From Enterocola sp045654205 (GTDB lineage Bacteria > Bacteroidota > Bacteroidia > Bacteroidales > Paludibacteraceae), in assembly GCA_045654205.1 (NCBI GenBank), contig JAZOMZ010000028.1:62001-126000 (forward strand): 64,000 nucleotides of DNA, read 5' to 3'. The first letter of the stretch is position 1. Each line of letters opens with the position of its first letter. The notes under the pieces were generated by a model. The model did no database searches and was not told the origin of the DNA. It saw nothing but the letters and a program-made list of their open reading frames with translations. The translations under genes were made by a program, and so were the position numbers. Shown piece by piece: positions 17,001 through 26,498 of this stretch.

Positions 17001-17346
17001 TTTTTATAAGATTCATGCAATAGAGCAGATAGAAAATGATTATAAAATAGAGGTGGAATTAATGTCAACCCATCCTATTTATGCAGGGCATTTCCCAGAG
17101 CAACCTGTTGCGCCTGGCGTATGCACGCTAACAATCATTAGAGAGTGCATTGGCAAAATCTTGTCTAAGTCTGTTTCATTTGCCACTATAAAAGAGTGTA
17201 AATATGTGTCTGCCTTGATACCAGAAGAAGGCTTGAAATTAATTATAAATCTTACATTGTCTGCAGACGGTGGAGTAAAAGCAGTGGTAGAAAGAGTGAG
17301 CGATAATCAAATTGCACTTAAATTAAAAGCAAACTTAAAGCAATGA
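16984..17346 (+). CDS. Second hotdog 3-hydroxyacyl-ACP dehydratase (FabZ/ApeI-like)
   Basis: A 120-residue FabZ-type protein. HPIYAGHFPEQPVAPGVC is the signature strand-turn (catalytic His in GHFP, then P-x-x-P-G-V). It pairs functionally with the other dehydratase at 10975; two dehydratases are common in aryl polyene clusters (ApeI and ApeP). It overlaps the LolA-like gene and touches the glycosyltransferase start codon. Confidence 0.85.
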   Translation: MRLEDNFYKIHAIEQIENDYKIEVELMSTHPIYAGHFPEQPVAPGVCTLTIIRECIGKILSKSVSFATIKECKYVSALIPEEGLKLIINLTLSADGGVKAVVERVSDNQIALKLKANLKQ

Positions 17347-18530
17347 GTGCACAGCAATTAACATATAAGGAACGAATGTCGGCACTTAAGTGCGTGGTAC
17401 TTATGCCTACATACAATAATGCAGGCACTATTGCAAAGGTGATTGCAGATGTAAAACAATATTCCGAGGATGTTATTGTTGTAAATGATGGCTCAACTGA
17501 CGATACAAAAAATATTCTTGCTTCTATTGCTGATATTAAGGTAATTGATTATCCAAAAAACAAAGGCAAGGGATATGCCTTGAAACTAGGGCTTCAAAAA
17601 GCATACGAATGGGGCTATCGTTATGCAATTACAATAGACTCCGACGGACAACATTATGCAGATGATATTCCTACTTTTCTAGATAAAATAGAAGAAAAAC
17701 CAGATAGTTTACTCATAGGCGCGAGAAATCTTGCTGCTGATAATATGCCTTCAAAAAATACTTTTGCCAATAAGTTTTCAAACTTCTGGTACAAAGTAGA
17801 GACAGGTAAAACGTTATCTGATACACAGTCTGGTTATAGACTATATCCACTTGAAAAACTTCAAAAAATCCACTTTATAACTAGAAGATATGAGTTTGAA
17901 GTAGAAATTATTGTTCGTGCAGCCTGGCGAGGTGTAAATGTAGAAAATACTCCAATCAAGGTTTATTATCCACCTGTAGAAGAACGTGTTTCCCATTTCA
18001 GACCACTACAAGATTTTACTCGCATTAGCATCCTGAATACTGTGCTTGTGCTTTATGCTATCCTTGTTTACTACCCTTGGAAGTTTTTAAGATTATTTAC
18101 TATAGCAAATATTAAAAGCTTTGTAAAAAAACAAATCCTTCTTAGTAAAGAATCAAATTTGAAAATAGCGGCTGCAATGGGTTGGGGAGCCCTTTGTGGA
18201 GTTTTGCCTATTTGGGGATATCAAATGGCATTTGCGGGAGTTTCGGCTCACTTTATGAAGCTCAACAAGATGGTAGCAATGGCATTTTCGAGTTTTACAA
18301 TACCACCACTCATTCCATTTATACTTTATGGAAGTGTGTTGCTGGGTGCAGAGGTGTTATGTATAGAAAATGTATTTACTTTAGATAATATTTCATTGGA
18401 ATCTGCATCTCAGAGTGTTGCCCAATATATAGTAGGGAGTGTGGTTCTTGCAATAGTATTAGGATTAGCAGTGTTTATATTATCACTTTTGGTAATGATT
18501 ATTTGCAAACGTAAACCTAAAAATGAGTAG
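17343..18530 (+). CDS. GT2 glycosyltransferase fused to DUF2062
   Basis: The N-terminal ~230 residues are a family 2 glycosyltransferase (VVLMPTYNNAGTIAKVI, IVVNDGSTDDT, ITIDSDGQHY) of the dolichyl-phosphate-mannose-synthase/DPG-synthase kind. The C-terminal ~150 residues are a membrane DUF2062 domain (WGALCGVLPIWGYQMAF, FSSFTIPPLIPF). It would transfer a sugar to a lipid or polyprenyl phosphate, or directly to the pigment's lipid anchor. Start ATG overlaps the previous stop; the end overlaps the fusion protein gene by eight bases. Confidence 0.88.
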   Translation: MSAQQLTYKERMSALKCVVLMPTYNNAGTIAKVIADVKQYSEDVIVVNDGSTDDTKNILASIADIKVIDYPKNKGKGYALKLGLQKAYEWGYRYAITIDSDGQHYADDIPTFLDKIEEKPDSLLIGARNLAADNMPSKNTFANKFSNFWYKVETGKTLSDTQSGYRLYPLEKLQKIHFITRRYEFEVEIIVRAAWRGVNVENTPIKVYYPPVEERVSHFRPLQDFTRISILNTVLVLYAILVYYPWKFLRLFTIANIKSFVKKQILLSKESNLKIAAAMGWGALCGVLPIWGYQMAFAGVSAHFMKLNKMVAMAFSSFTIPPLIPFILYGSVLLGAEVLCIENVFTLDNISLESASQSVAQYIVGSVVLAIVLGLAVFILSLLVMIICKRKPKNE

Positions 18531-21500
18531 AATTTTTATTTGCATATACGATTGGTTTGAAAAACATAGGGTAGCATTTTGGGCTATTCTGCTTTCTCTC
18601 GTGGCTGTACTTGCAGTAATGGCTTCTAGGGTAAGTTATGGGGAGAATATTACAAACTTTTTCAACAATTCTAGTGAAGAAAAAAACGCTACATTTGAGA
18701 ATCTGGCAGTAAAAGATAAAATTATTGTTTTAATCTCTGGTAATGACCCAGATAGCATAATCTCTTCTGCCGAAATTTTTGAGCAGCAGATAGAAACACT
18801 AAAAGAAGAAAATCTTGTAAGTGCAATTACTGCAAGTGCAGATGAAGAAACAATAGGAGGTGTTATTTCTTTTGTTTATAAATACCTGCCAATATTCCTT
18901 ACAGACGAAGATTATAAAGCATTAGAAGAAAAAATATCTTCAAAAAGTATTGAGAGCCAAATAGGAAATGTTTACAATGTGCTTACCTCGCCATCTGGGA
19001 TGGTAATAGGCGATGTTGTAATGCAAGATCCACTTAATATAGGCACTCCACTTCTTCAAAAATTTGAAAAGTACAATCCAAACTTAGAATACGAAATATA
19101 CAACGGCAGGCTTTTTACAAGTGATTTGTCTACTATGCTTATGTTTATCCAGCCAACCAATGGTATGGGCGACACTGGTAGTAACGACCGCTTGGTAAGC
19201 GTGCTAGAGCATGCAGAAGCAAATGCAGAGATAAATGGCGTTAGCATAGATTGTATTGGAGGGCCAGTCATTGCAGTTTATAATGCAAGACAAATAAAAC
19301 AAGACACAATGATTACGCTCTCCCTAGCTATGGTGGTGATATTGCTTGTTATTTATCTGTCGTTCAAAAACAAAAGGTCAATACCACTTATTATTGTTCC
19401 ACCATTGTTTGGTGCATTGTTTGCGTTAGCGATGGTATGGCTTGTAAAAGGAGAAATATCTGCCATTGCCATAGGTGTAGGTGCGATAGTGCTAGGTATT
19501 GCACTTAGTTATTCGATACACATAGTATCTCACCTAAATAGCAAGTCTTCTCCAAGAGAAATAATAGAAGAACTAACAGAGCCTCTTACCATAGGTTGCT
19601 TCACTACAATAGGTGCATTTGCGGCATTGATATTCACTCCATCTGTCTTGTTGCAAGATATGGGGCTATTTTCTGTGTTCACTCTTATAGGCACAACTAT
19701 ATTTTCCCTTGTATTTATGCCTCAATTCCTAAGAGGTTTTGATTCTACCCAAAAGAGTTTCTTGCTAGATAAAATAGAACAATTGGTTGGATATAAATAC
19801 GATGGCAACAAATGGGTGATACTTTCTATTTTGGCACTGTTTGTGGTGGCGTTATTCTACTATCAAGATGTAGAATTTGACGAAAATATGTCACATATAA
19901 ACTATATGCCAACACATATTGTAGAGGCAGAAGAACGCTCAAAAGAAATATTTGGCGATGATAGTAAAACTGTGTATATAGCCACTGGAGGAAAAGACTT
20001 AAAAGAATTAACTACCGAATATAAAGAACTAGAAAATATTCTAAATGCTTACAAGGCAGATAGCCTAATAAGCGATGTTGTTACACTTTCAGACTTTGTT
20101 GTTCCTACTGACGTGCAACTTGAGCGAATAGAAAAATGGAATAATTTCTGGAGTGCAAATAAAGCTGAGGTTCTTGCTGAAATAGAAAAACAAGCTCAAA
20201 AAAATGGATTCAGAGCAGGTGCGTTTTCTCGCTTTAAAGATATTTTAGAAAAAGAATATTCTGTTTGCAATTATTCAAAAGAAGATATAGCATCTGTACC
20301 ACTTATTTCGGAATGGATGACCTTGTCAGAAAATAATACATCGCTACTTTCTTGCATCACAATAGATCGTCAGCAAAAAGAAGAAGTGTATAACAAATTA
20401 GAAGAACTTCCTCACACAACAGTGATAGATAGGGGATATTTTTCTTCAAAAATGGTAGAAACTACCACTGATGAGTTCAACTATATTTTACTAGTATCTT
20501 CGCTTATAGTGTTCCTTACCCTTTATATTTCATATGGACGTTTGGAACTAACACTTCTTACATTCCTTCCTATGGCTATAAGCTGGGTAATTATACTAGG
20601 ACTTATGGCTTTGCTAGATATTAAGTTCAATGTAGTAAATGTGATTCTTGCCACGTTTATATTCGGTATAGGCGACGACTTTAGTATTTTTACAATGGAT
20701 GGGCTACTTCAAGAGTATAAAAATGGCAAAAAAGTGTTTGGAGCACACAAAATAGCAATATTCTTCTCGGCATTTACTGCTATTGTGGGTATGGGTGTGC
20801 TTATTTTTGCTCAGCATCCAGCCATGAAATCTATTGCATTAATATCTGTATTGGGTTTAGGTATTGTGGTGCTAGTATCTTATACTGTTCAGCCGATGCT
20901 GTTTAGATTTATTGTTACAAAACAAACAGAAAAAGGCGGATTCCCATTCACTATTTTGAGTATTTTTAATACCCTATATTGCTTCCTTTATTTCTTGTGC
21001 GGTTGTATATTCTTGCAACTTTATATGCTGCCAATTTTGATTTTGCCACTTAAAAGGGAGCAAAAGAAACTTGCAGTGCACAAGATGATTTATTGGATAA
21101 TACGTATCTATCTTTATACAGTAAATGTAAAAATAGTTAGAGAAAATCCATTTGGCGAAACATACAAGAAACCTGCTCTTATAATAGCAAATCATCAATC
21201 ATTTATTGATATATTATTGTTGCTTTCAACATCGCCAAAAATAGTGATGATGACTAAACATTACGTTTGGCAATCTCCAATTTTTGGATGGATAGTAAGA
21301 TATGCCGACTTCTTTAGTGCTGGTAATGGATATGAAAACCTAGAGGAAAAACTTAAGGAACGAGTGGCAGAAGGTTATTCTGTGATGGTGTTCCCAGAAG
21401 GAACTCGTTCTGCGGATTGCTCTATACAGCGTTTCCACAAAGGTGCATTCTATCTTGCAGATTTGCTCAAACTAGATATTCTTCCTATGCTTATATATGG

Positions 21501-22338
21501 CACAGGTAATATCTCATCAAAACGTCAGGCCTTCTACATCAAACGCGGAACAATGGCAGTGCGTACATGTCAGAGAATAGAGTATGGCGACAAATCATTT
21601 GGTTCTACATACCAAGAACAAGCTAAGATGTTCCGTAAATGGTATATAGAACAATATAGACGCTATTGTGAAAAGTGGAGTAGAACTACAGATGCTTACT
21701 TCAAAGATGCATTAATTAAGAATTATATCTACAAGGGTCCAACGCTTGAGTGGTATATGAGAATAAAATGTCGTATGGATGGATATTACGACATTTGGGA
21801 TAGACTTATTCCACGCGATGCAACAATTACTGATATGGGTTGTGGCTATGGTCAAATGTCATTTATGTTGGCTCTTTTATCGGCAGATAGAACAGTGCTA
21901 GGTATAGATTACGATAGTGAAAAAATAGATCAATGTAATCATTCGTTCTTGTCTAAGAATGAGAATATTAAGTTCTTATGTGCAGATAGTAGGACAGTGG
22001 ACATCCCACAATCTGATGTGATATTATTCAGTGATAGTCTTCACTATGTGGATGCAAATTCACAATATGATATACTAAAAAGGGCAATATCAAGCCTAAA
22101 AGAAAATGGTATGATAATTGTTCGAGATTCTGATAATAGTAAGAAGGAAGAACATGAGAAGATTGCAAAGTGTGAATTTTGGTCTACTCGTATAATTAAA
22201 TTTAATAAAACAACAACAGAACTTACCTTTGTGAATCAGCAATGGATGAAAGATTTTGCTCTTGAAAATAATATGAAAATAGAAACTTATAATTGCGGTA
22301 AGGATAGTTCTGAAATATTGTATATACTAACAAAATAG
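18523..22338 (+). CDS. Three-part fusion: MMPL exporter, PlsC-type acyltransferase and methyltransferase
   Basis: A single uninterrupted frame of 1271 codons. Residues 1 to about 820 form an RND/MMPL transporter: an N-terminal anchor, a periplasmic loop, a helix bundle near 260-430, a second loop, and a second bundle near 655-800. Residues ~870-1050 are a glycerol-phosphate-type acyltransferase with NHQSFID (HX4D, near 886) and FPEGTRS (near 956). Residues ~1090-1271 are a SAM methyltransferase with TDMGCGYGQ near 1103. In other aryl polyene clusters these are usually separate genes. It would link acyl transfer, methylation and export at the inner membrane. No frame break is seen at either junction. 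Confidence 0.9.
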   Translation: MSRIFICIYDWFEKHRVAFWAILLSLVAVLAVMASRVSYGENITNFFNNSSEEKNATFENLAVKDKIIVLISGNDPDSIISSAEIFEQQIETLKEENLVSAITASADEETIGGVISFVYKYLPIFLTDEDYKALEEKISSKSIESQIGNVYNVLTSPSGMVIGDVVMQDPLNIGTPLLQKFEKYNPNLEYEIYNGRLFTSDLSTMLMFIQPTNGMGDTGSNDRLVSVLEHAEANAEINGVSIDCIGGPVIAVYNARQIKQDTMITLSLAMVVILLVIYLSFKNKRSIPLIIVPPLFGALFALAMVWLVKGEISAIAIGVGAIVLGIALSYSIHIVSHLNSKSSPREIIEELTEPLTIGCFTTIGAFAALIFTPSVLLQDMGLFSVFTLIGTTIFSLVFMPQFLRGFDSTQKSFLLDKIEQLVGYKYDGNKWVILSILALFVVALFYYQDVEFDENMSHINYMPTHIVEAEERSKEIFGDDSKTVYIATGGKDLKELTTEYKELENILNAYKADSLISDVVTLSDFVVPTDVQLERIEKWNNFWSANKAEVLAEIEKQAQKNGFRAGAFSRFKDILEKEYSVCNYSKEDIASVPLISEWMTLSENNTSLLSCITIDRQQKEEVYNKLEELPHTTVIDRGYFSSKMVETTTDEFNYILLVSSLIVFLTLYISYGRLELTLLTFLPMAISWVIILGLMALLDIKFNVVNVILATFIFGIGDDFSIFTMDGLLQEYKNGKKVFGAHKIAIFFSAFTAIVGMGVLIFAQHPAMKSIALISVLGLGIVVLVSYTVQPMLFRFIVTKQTEKGGFPFTILSIFNTLYCFLYFLCGCIFLQLYMLPILILPLKREQKKLAVHKMIYWIIRIYLYTVNVKIVRENPFGETYKKPALIIANHQSFIDILLLLSTSPKIVMMTKHYVWQSPIFGWIVRYADFFSAGNGYENLEEKLKERVAEGYSVMVFPEGTRSADCSIQRFHKGAFYLADLLKLDILPMLIYGTGNISSKRQAFYIKRGTMAVRTCQRIEYGDKSFGSTYQEQAKMFRKWYIEQYRRYCEKWSRTTDAYFKDALIKNYIYKGPTLEWYMRIKCRMDGYYDIWDRLIPRDATITDMGCGYGQMSFMLALLSADRTVLGIDYDSEKIDQCNHSFLSKNENIKFLCADSRTVDIPQSDVILFSDSLHYVDANSQYDILKRAISSLKENGMIIVRDSDNSKKEEHEKIAKCEFWSTRIIKFNKTTTELTFVNQQWMKDFALENNMKIETYNCGKDSSEILYILTK

Positions 22339-22341
22339 GAT

Positions 22342-23835
22342 ATGAAACAATATGATGTTATAATAATAGGTGGTGGTTTGGGTGGCCTCTCTAGCGGTGT
22401 AATGCTGAGCAAAGAAGGACTAAATGTATGTGTATTGGAACAACATAGTGTGATAGGTGGTTGCTTGCAGTCATTTTACAGAAATGGTCGTGTTCTAGAT
22501 ACAGGAATGCACTATGTTGGAAGTTTGTCTGAGGGGCAAATTATGCACCAATATTTTAAGTATCTAGGTATAATGGATAAACTTAAACTGCATAAACTAG
22601 ATGAAAATGGATTTGACCATTTCCATTTCAATGACGGTAGTAGCTATTCATATGCTATGGGTCATGAGAGATTTGTGGAGAAACTCTCTTTGCAGTTTCC
22701 AGAAGAAAGAGAGGCAATAGTCTCTTTTACCAAGATGCTTAGTTCGTTTAGCGACCTTATTTCAAAAGATGTACTCAAGGAAGGGAAAATCTCTAGTGGA
22801 GGTATAGAATTATTGTCTGTTTCTGCATATAATGAAATTGAAAAATATTTTAAGAATGAGAGATTGAAAAGTGTTTTGGGAGGAAATTGTGGACTATATG
22901 CAGGTGATAAACTTACCACATCTTTATATGAATATGGGGTGATAACAAATTCCAATATAGAAGGTGCATATTCTTTTGTAGATGGTTCTCAACAGATAGC
23001 AGATTTGCTAGTGGAGCAGATAAAACAAAACGGAGGTGAGGTGAGGCTTAATGCAAAGGTGTCAAAGATACATTTGGAATCAGATAAAGTAGAGTATATA
23101 GAGCTAGCATCTGGAGAGAGACTTTATTCAAAATGGACAATTTCGTCTTTGCACCCAGCAGTTACGTTCTCGTTACTAGAAAATAATACTATTTATAAAA
23201 AGGCATTCTTTACTAGAATTAATTCATTGCCAAATACATATGGTATATTTACCACATATCTTTTGCTTAAACCAAATACAGTTAAAAACTTGAATCAAAA
23301 TCATTATATATTCAATCTTGATGATGTGTGGGAAACTGATACAGACTGTAGTAATTTTGAGATTTCAAGTTTAATGATGTCTATGCAAGCAAATAGTAGA
23401 AATGAATATACAGATGTTGTTACTCTTCTAGCTCCTATGAGGTTTAAGCATTGTTTGAAGTGGGAAGACTCAAAAGTAGGTGGTAGAGGTGAGTTTTACA
23501 AAGAATTCAAAGAAAAGTTTGCCGAGGCTACCATAGAAATTATGCATAAACATTTCCCTTATATCAAGGAAAATATAGAAAAAATCTATACCGCTACTCC
23601 GCTTACATATCGAGATTATACTGCAACGCCAGGGGGTAGTGCATACGGCATTGTAAAGGATTGTAGAAACCCTATAGTAACATTAATGCCTGCTCAAACT
23701 AGAATTTCAAACCTATTGCTTGCAGGACAAAATCTTAATATTCACGGATGTTTGGGCACAACAATTTCGTCGGCAGTAACATGCTCAGAAATTTTAGGAA
23801 TGGAATATTTATCAAAGAAAATAGGCAACGCCTAA
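22342..23835 (+). CDS. FAD-dependent oxidoreductase (phytoene desaturase/CrtISO-like)
   Basis: A 497-residue flavoprotein with the dinucleotide-binding motif DVIIIGGGLGGLSSGVML at the N-terminus, LEQHSVIGGC after it, and a C-terminal LLLAGQNLNIHGCLGT FAD-contact segment. The family includes phytoene desaturases, carotenoid isomerases and retinol saturase. In this cluster it may isomerise or oxidise double bonds of the polyene. A similar gene occurs in flexirubin clusters. It begins three bases after the fusion gene. Confidence 0.88.
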   Translation: MKQYDVIIIGGGLGGLSSGVMLSKEGLNVCVLEQHSVIGGCLQSFYRNGRVLDTGMHYVGSLSEGQIMHQYFKYLGIMDKLKLHKLDENGFDHFHFNDGSSYSYAMGHERFVEKLSLQFPEEREAIVSFTKMLSSFSDLISKDVLKEGKISSGGIELLSVSAYNEIEKYFKNERLKSVLGGNCGLYAGDKLTTSLYEYGVITNSNIEGAYSFVDGSQQIADLLVEQIKQNGGEVRLNAKVSKIHLESDKVEYIELASGERLYSKWTISSLHPAVTFSLLENNTIYKKAFFTRINSLPNTYGIFTTYLLLKPNTVKNLNQNHYIFNLDDVWETDTDCSNFEISSLMMSMQANSRNEYTDVVTLLAPMRFKHCLKWEDSKVGGRGEFYKEFKEKFAEATIEIMHKHFPYIKENIEKIYTATPLTYRDYTATPGGSAYGIVKDCRNPIVTLMPAQTRISNLLLAGQNLNIHGCLGTTISSAVTCSEILGMEYLSKKIGNA

Positions 23836-23850
23836 TAATAAATAATTATT

Positions 23851-25146
23851 ATGATAAAAGATAGAAATCTTCATTACAAGAGTGCGGAAGAGATAAAAGC
23901 TTTTCAAGAGGAGAGATTGAGAGAAACATTGGCATACGTGTCAGAGCGTTCTACATTCTATAAAAGAATGTTTAAAGAGCATGGCATAGATGTGTCGCAA
24001 ATAAACACAATAGAAGATTTACAAAAACTTCCAACTACTTCAAAACAAGATTTGCAATACTTCAATGACGATTTTTTGTGTGCAGATCTTGTGGATGTGA
24101 TAGATTATGTTACCACTTCTGGTACACTTGGCAATCCTGTCACTTTTGCCTTAACAGAAAACGACCTTCAGCGTTTGGCATATAATGAGGCAAGTTCGTT
24201 CTCTATTGCAGGCTTTAAGAAAGAAGACGTGATGCAACTAATGACTACTATCGACCGTCGTTTTATGGCTGGTTTAGCGTACTTTATGGGTGCACGCGAA
24301 CTTGGCTGTGGCGTGGTGCGTGTGGGCAATGGTATTCCAGAACTTCAATGGGATACAATCAATAGAGTAAAATCTACAGTATGTATGGTGGTGCCTTCTT
24401 TCTTGATGAAGATGATTGAGTTTGCAGAAAATAATAATATTGACTACAACAATTCTTGCCTTAAAAAGGCTGTTTGTATAGGCGAAGCTTTACGTACTCC
24501 AGATGGAGAATTAACTACGTTGGGAAAACGAATCAATGAAAAATGGCCTTCTTTAGAACTATATTCTACATACGCTTCTACAGAAATGCAAACTTCCTTT
24601 ACAGAATGTGAAGCTCACAATGGTGGACATATTCCAGCTGATTTAATCATTGTTGAACTTCTAGACGAAAATAATAATCCTGTAAAAGATGGTGAGGTAG
24701 GAGAGGTGACAATCACAACTATTGGCGTGGAAGCAATGCCACTTGTACGTTTTAAAACAGGCGATATGTGCATTCGTTTTGCTCAGCCATGTAAATGTGG
24801 TAGAAATAGTGCAAGATTGAGTTCTGTATTGGGCCGCAAGGGTCAAATGATTAAGTTCAAAGGTACTACAATCTACCCACCTATCTTGTTTGATATTTTG
24901 GATAATATTTCAGATGTACAAAACTATATAGTAGAAGTATTTACAAATTCTCTTGGTACAGATCAAATTCAAATACGTATTGGTAGTGAAAATCGCTCAG
25001 ATGCATTTGTAAAGCAAATTAAAGATATTTTCCGCTCAAAAGTGCGTGTTGCTCCAGATATTAAATTTGAATCTGTAGAACTTATTGCAAGCTTGCAATG
25101 TCCGCCAATGAGTCGTAAGGTAGTGAAGTTCTTCGACCTTCGATAA
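23851..25146 (+). CDS. Phenylacetate-CoA ligase-like adenylating enzyme
   Basis: A 431-residue ANL-superfamily enzyme of the PaaK type. It has YVTTSGTLGNPVTFALT (phosphate loop), YSTYASTEMQ, VRFKTGDMC and GRKGQMIKFKGTTIYPP. It most likely activates the 4-coumarate made by the lyase as CoA or ACP thioester, the entry step of the pathway, although its gene is last. The CKCGR segment resembles the zinc/Cys cluster of the family. A strong terminator follows 14 bases after the stop codon. Confidence 0.87.
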   Translation: MIKDRNLHYKSAEEIKAFQEERLRETLAYVSERSTFYKRMFKEHGIDVSQINTIEDLQKLPTTSKQDLQYFNDDFLCADLVDVIDYVTTSGTLGNPVTFALTENDLQRLAYNEASSFSIAGFKKEDVMQLMTTIDRRFMAGLAYFMGARELGCGVVRVGNGIPELQWDTINRVKSTVCMVVPSFLMKMIEFAENNNIDYNNSCLKKAVCIGEALRTPDGELTTLGKRINEKWPSLELYSTYASTEMQTSFTECEAHNGGHIPADLIIVELLDENNNPVKDGEVGEVTITTIGVEAMPLVRFKTGDMCIRFAQPCKCGRNSARLSSVLGRKGQMIKFKGTTIYPPILFDILDNISDVQNYIVEVFTNSLGTDQIQIRIGSENRSDAFVKQIKDIFRSKVRVAPDIKFESVELIASLQCPPMSRKVVKFFDLR

Positions 25147-25160
25147 TAGAAAAACAAAAA

Positions 25161-25186
25161 AGAGACTCGTTTGAGTCTCTTTTTTT
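25161..25186. terminator. Bidirectional terminator between pigment operon and tRNA-Phe
   Basis: An eight-base stem AGAGACTC/GAGTCTCT with a GTTT loop is followed by T6 on the plus strand and preceded by an A-rich run that becomes a T-tract on the minus strand. It ends both the pigment operon and the converging tRNA transcript. Confidence 0.88.
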
Positions 25187-25187
25187 G

Positions 25188-25260
25188 TGGTGCCACCAGG
25201 AATCGAACCGGGGACACAAGGATTTTCAGTCCTTTGCTCTACCAACTGAGCTATGGCACC
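25188..25260 (-). tRNA. tRNA-Phe (GAA)
   Basis: The 73 bases fold as a tRNA: acceptor GGTGCCA pairs with TGGCACC, the D arm has GCTC..GAGC, the anticodon arm AGGACTGAAAATCCTT shows anticodon GAA, and the T arm contains GGTTCGATTCC. The 3' CCA is not encoded (CAA follows the discriminator A). Confidence 0.95.
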
Positions 25261-25359
25261 ATCGTTTTTGCGATTGCAAAGGTAAGACAATTTTTTAATT
25301 CACCAAAATTTTTAAGCAAAAATTCAATATATTTTTAAAAATATCTTCCAAAATCTTGT

Positions 25360-25710
25360 TTACCTCATGGTGTTTTCGGGTTTTATGGCATTAATACAGC
25401 CTTCTTTACTGCCAAAACAGCCTGTTTCCATAGCTGCGGCAGTTACTCCCATTTGCTTAAATTGCTTCAAAAGGTTTGAAACTGTATTCTCTTCTGCAGA
25501 GAAAGTTACCACCACTGTTTGGTTTTTTAAGTTGGTTTCCACTTTCTTTACGCCAGCTTGCTTCTTAAGAGTTTTAGTAACCTCAGCCGATTTTGCCTTT
25601 GGCATTACCACAAGAAATGTGGTAGTAAGCATTACATCATCGTTTTTCTTTGCAAAAACAGGTGTTGTAATTAATAATATAGAGGTAAAAAGTATAATTA
25701 TCTTTTTCAT
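25360..25710 (-). CDS. Small periplasmic protein with HMA-like fold, no metal cysteines
   Basis: 116 residues: signal peptide (IIILFTSILLITTPVFA), then about 90 residues with the beta-alpha-beta pattern of heavy-metal-associated domains. An example is KKQAGVKKVETNLKNQTVVV followed by a second helix and strand. The CxxC metal loop at the first loop is absent (VVMPKAKSAE). Two Cys lie near the C-terminus (TGCFGSKEGC). The role is unknown; it might bind a protein partner or metal through the C-terminal cysteines. It has no operon partner. Confidence 0.72.
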   Translation of the reverse strand: MKKIIILFTSILLITTPVFAKKNDDVMLTTTFLVVMPKAKSAEVTKTLKKQAGVKKVETNLKNQTVVVTFSAEENTVSNLLKQFKQMGVTAAAMETGCFGSKEGCINAIKPENTMR

Positions 25711-25738
25711 TTTAAGTTGTTGATAAGTTTTCGGTGTA

Positions 25739-25746
25739 CAAAAGTA
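25739..25746 (-). promoter_or_regulatory. -7 box (TACTTTTG) for the HMA-like gene
   Basis: TAnnTTTG match on the minus strand, 28 bases upstream of the ATG at 25710. No -33 box at the right distance is evident. Confidence 0.45.
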
Positions 25747-25829
25747 ATATTTTTAGAAAAAAAGTAATGTGGATTTAACAAATATTTAATATTTTAGCAG
25801 AACCAAAATCAACCGAAAAATCAAATATT

Positions 25830-26456
25830 ATGAAAAAGAATAAATTAATTCTATGGCTAGTTGTAGCTATGTCTTTATTGCTTCCAACTACTTTGTGGGC
25901 GCAAGAAACAGGCGCAGAGTCTGCTGCTCAAACCACTACTACAACAACTAAAAAGCAAAGTTTCTTTAAACTTAGCAACATTACATACGGTGGTAACTTT
26001 GGTTTTCACCTAGATTCATACCAATTCAATGTGTTGCTTATGCCAGAGGTGGGTTACAAACTTTTTCCACGTTGGAAAATATCTGTAGCTCCACTTTATA
26101 GCTATTATGGCTATATAAATAGTACTTATGATGCAGGTGAACATACACTAGGTGTGAGAGTTGGTACTACTTTTGACATTTTCAATGGTACCCGTTTCCC
26201 AAAGTTTAATATGTTTGTTTATGCAGGTTATCAATACGAGCACCACTGGGTTTCTGAATATGGTGGTAGTGAATACGATGCAAACTATTTCGATATAGGG
26301 TTGGGTGCAAAATATAGAATTAGTTATAAAGCAAATGCTTATCTATTAGTGTCTTGGCACGCATTTGCCGAAGCACGCACAGGTGGTTTTAGAGTAGATA
26401 CTGGTTGGTTTACAGACCCAATTCCAAGCATAACATTTGGTGTAGAAATCAATTAA
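25830..26456 (+). CDS. Outer-membrane beta-barrel protein of unknown function
   Basis: A 208-residue protein: signal peptide (LILWLVVAMSLLLPTTLWAQ), a Thr-rich linker (TTTTTTKK), and then amphipathic aromatic strands with Tyr/Trp girdles, as in eight-stranded OmpA/OmpW-like barrels. The C-terminus ends in SITFGVEIN, a plausible last strand. No specific family recognised. The zinc-ribbon gene follows 42 bp later and may be co-transcribed. Confidence 0.75.
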   Translation: MKKNKLILWLVVAMSLLLPTTLWAQETGAESAAQTTTTTTKKQSFFKLSNITYGGNFGFHLDSYQFNVLLMPEVGYKLFPRWKISVAPLYSYYGYINSTYDAGEHTLGVRVGTTFDIFNGTRFPKFNMFVYAGYQYEHHWVSEYGGSEYDANYFDIGLGAKYRISYKANAYLLVSWHAFAEARTGGFRVDTGWFTDPIPSITFGVEIN

Positions 26457-26498
26457 AGTCAAACCTTGAATAACACTTTTTATTCAAAATTAAACAAT

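Noticed and set aside
25188..25260. tRNA-Phe as an attachment site of a genomic island
   Set aside because: No integrase next to it and no direct repeat of its 3' end was found by eye in the window.
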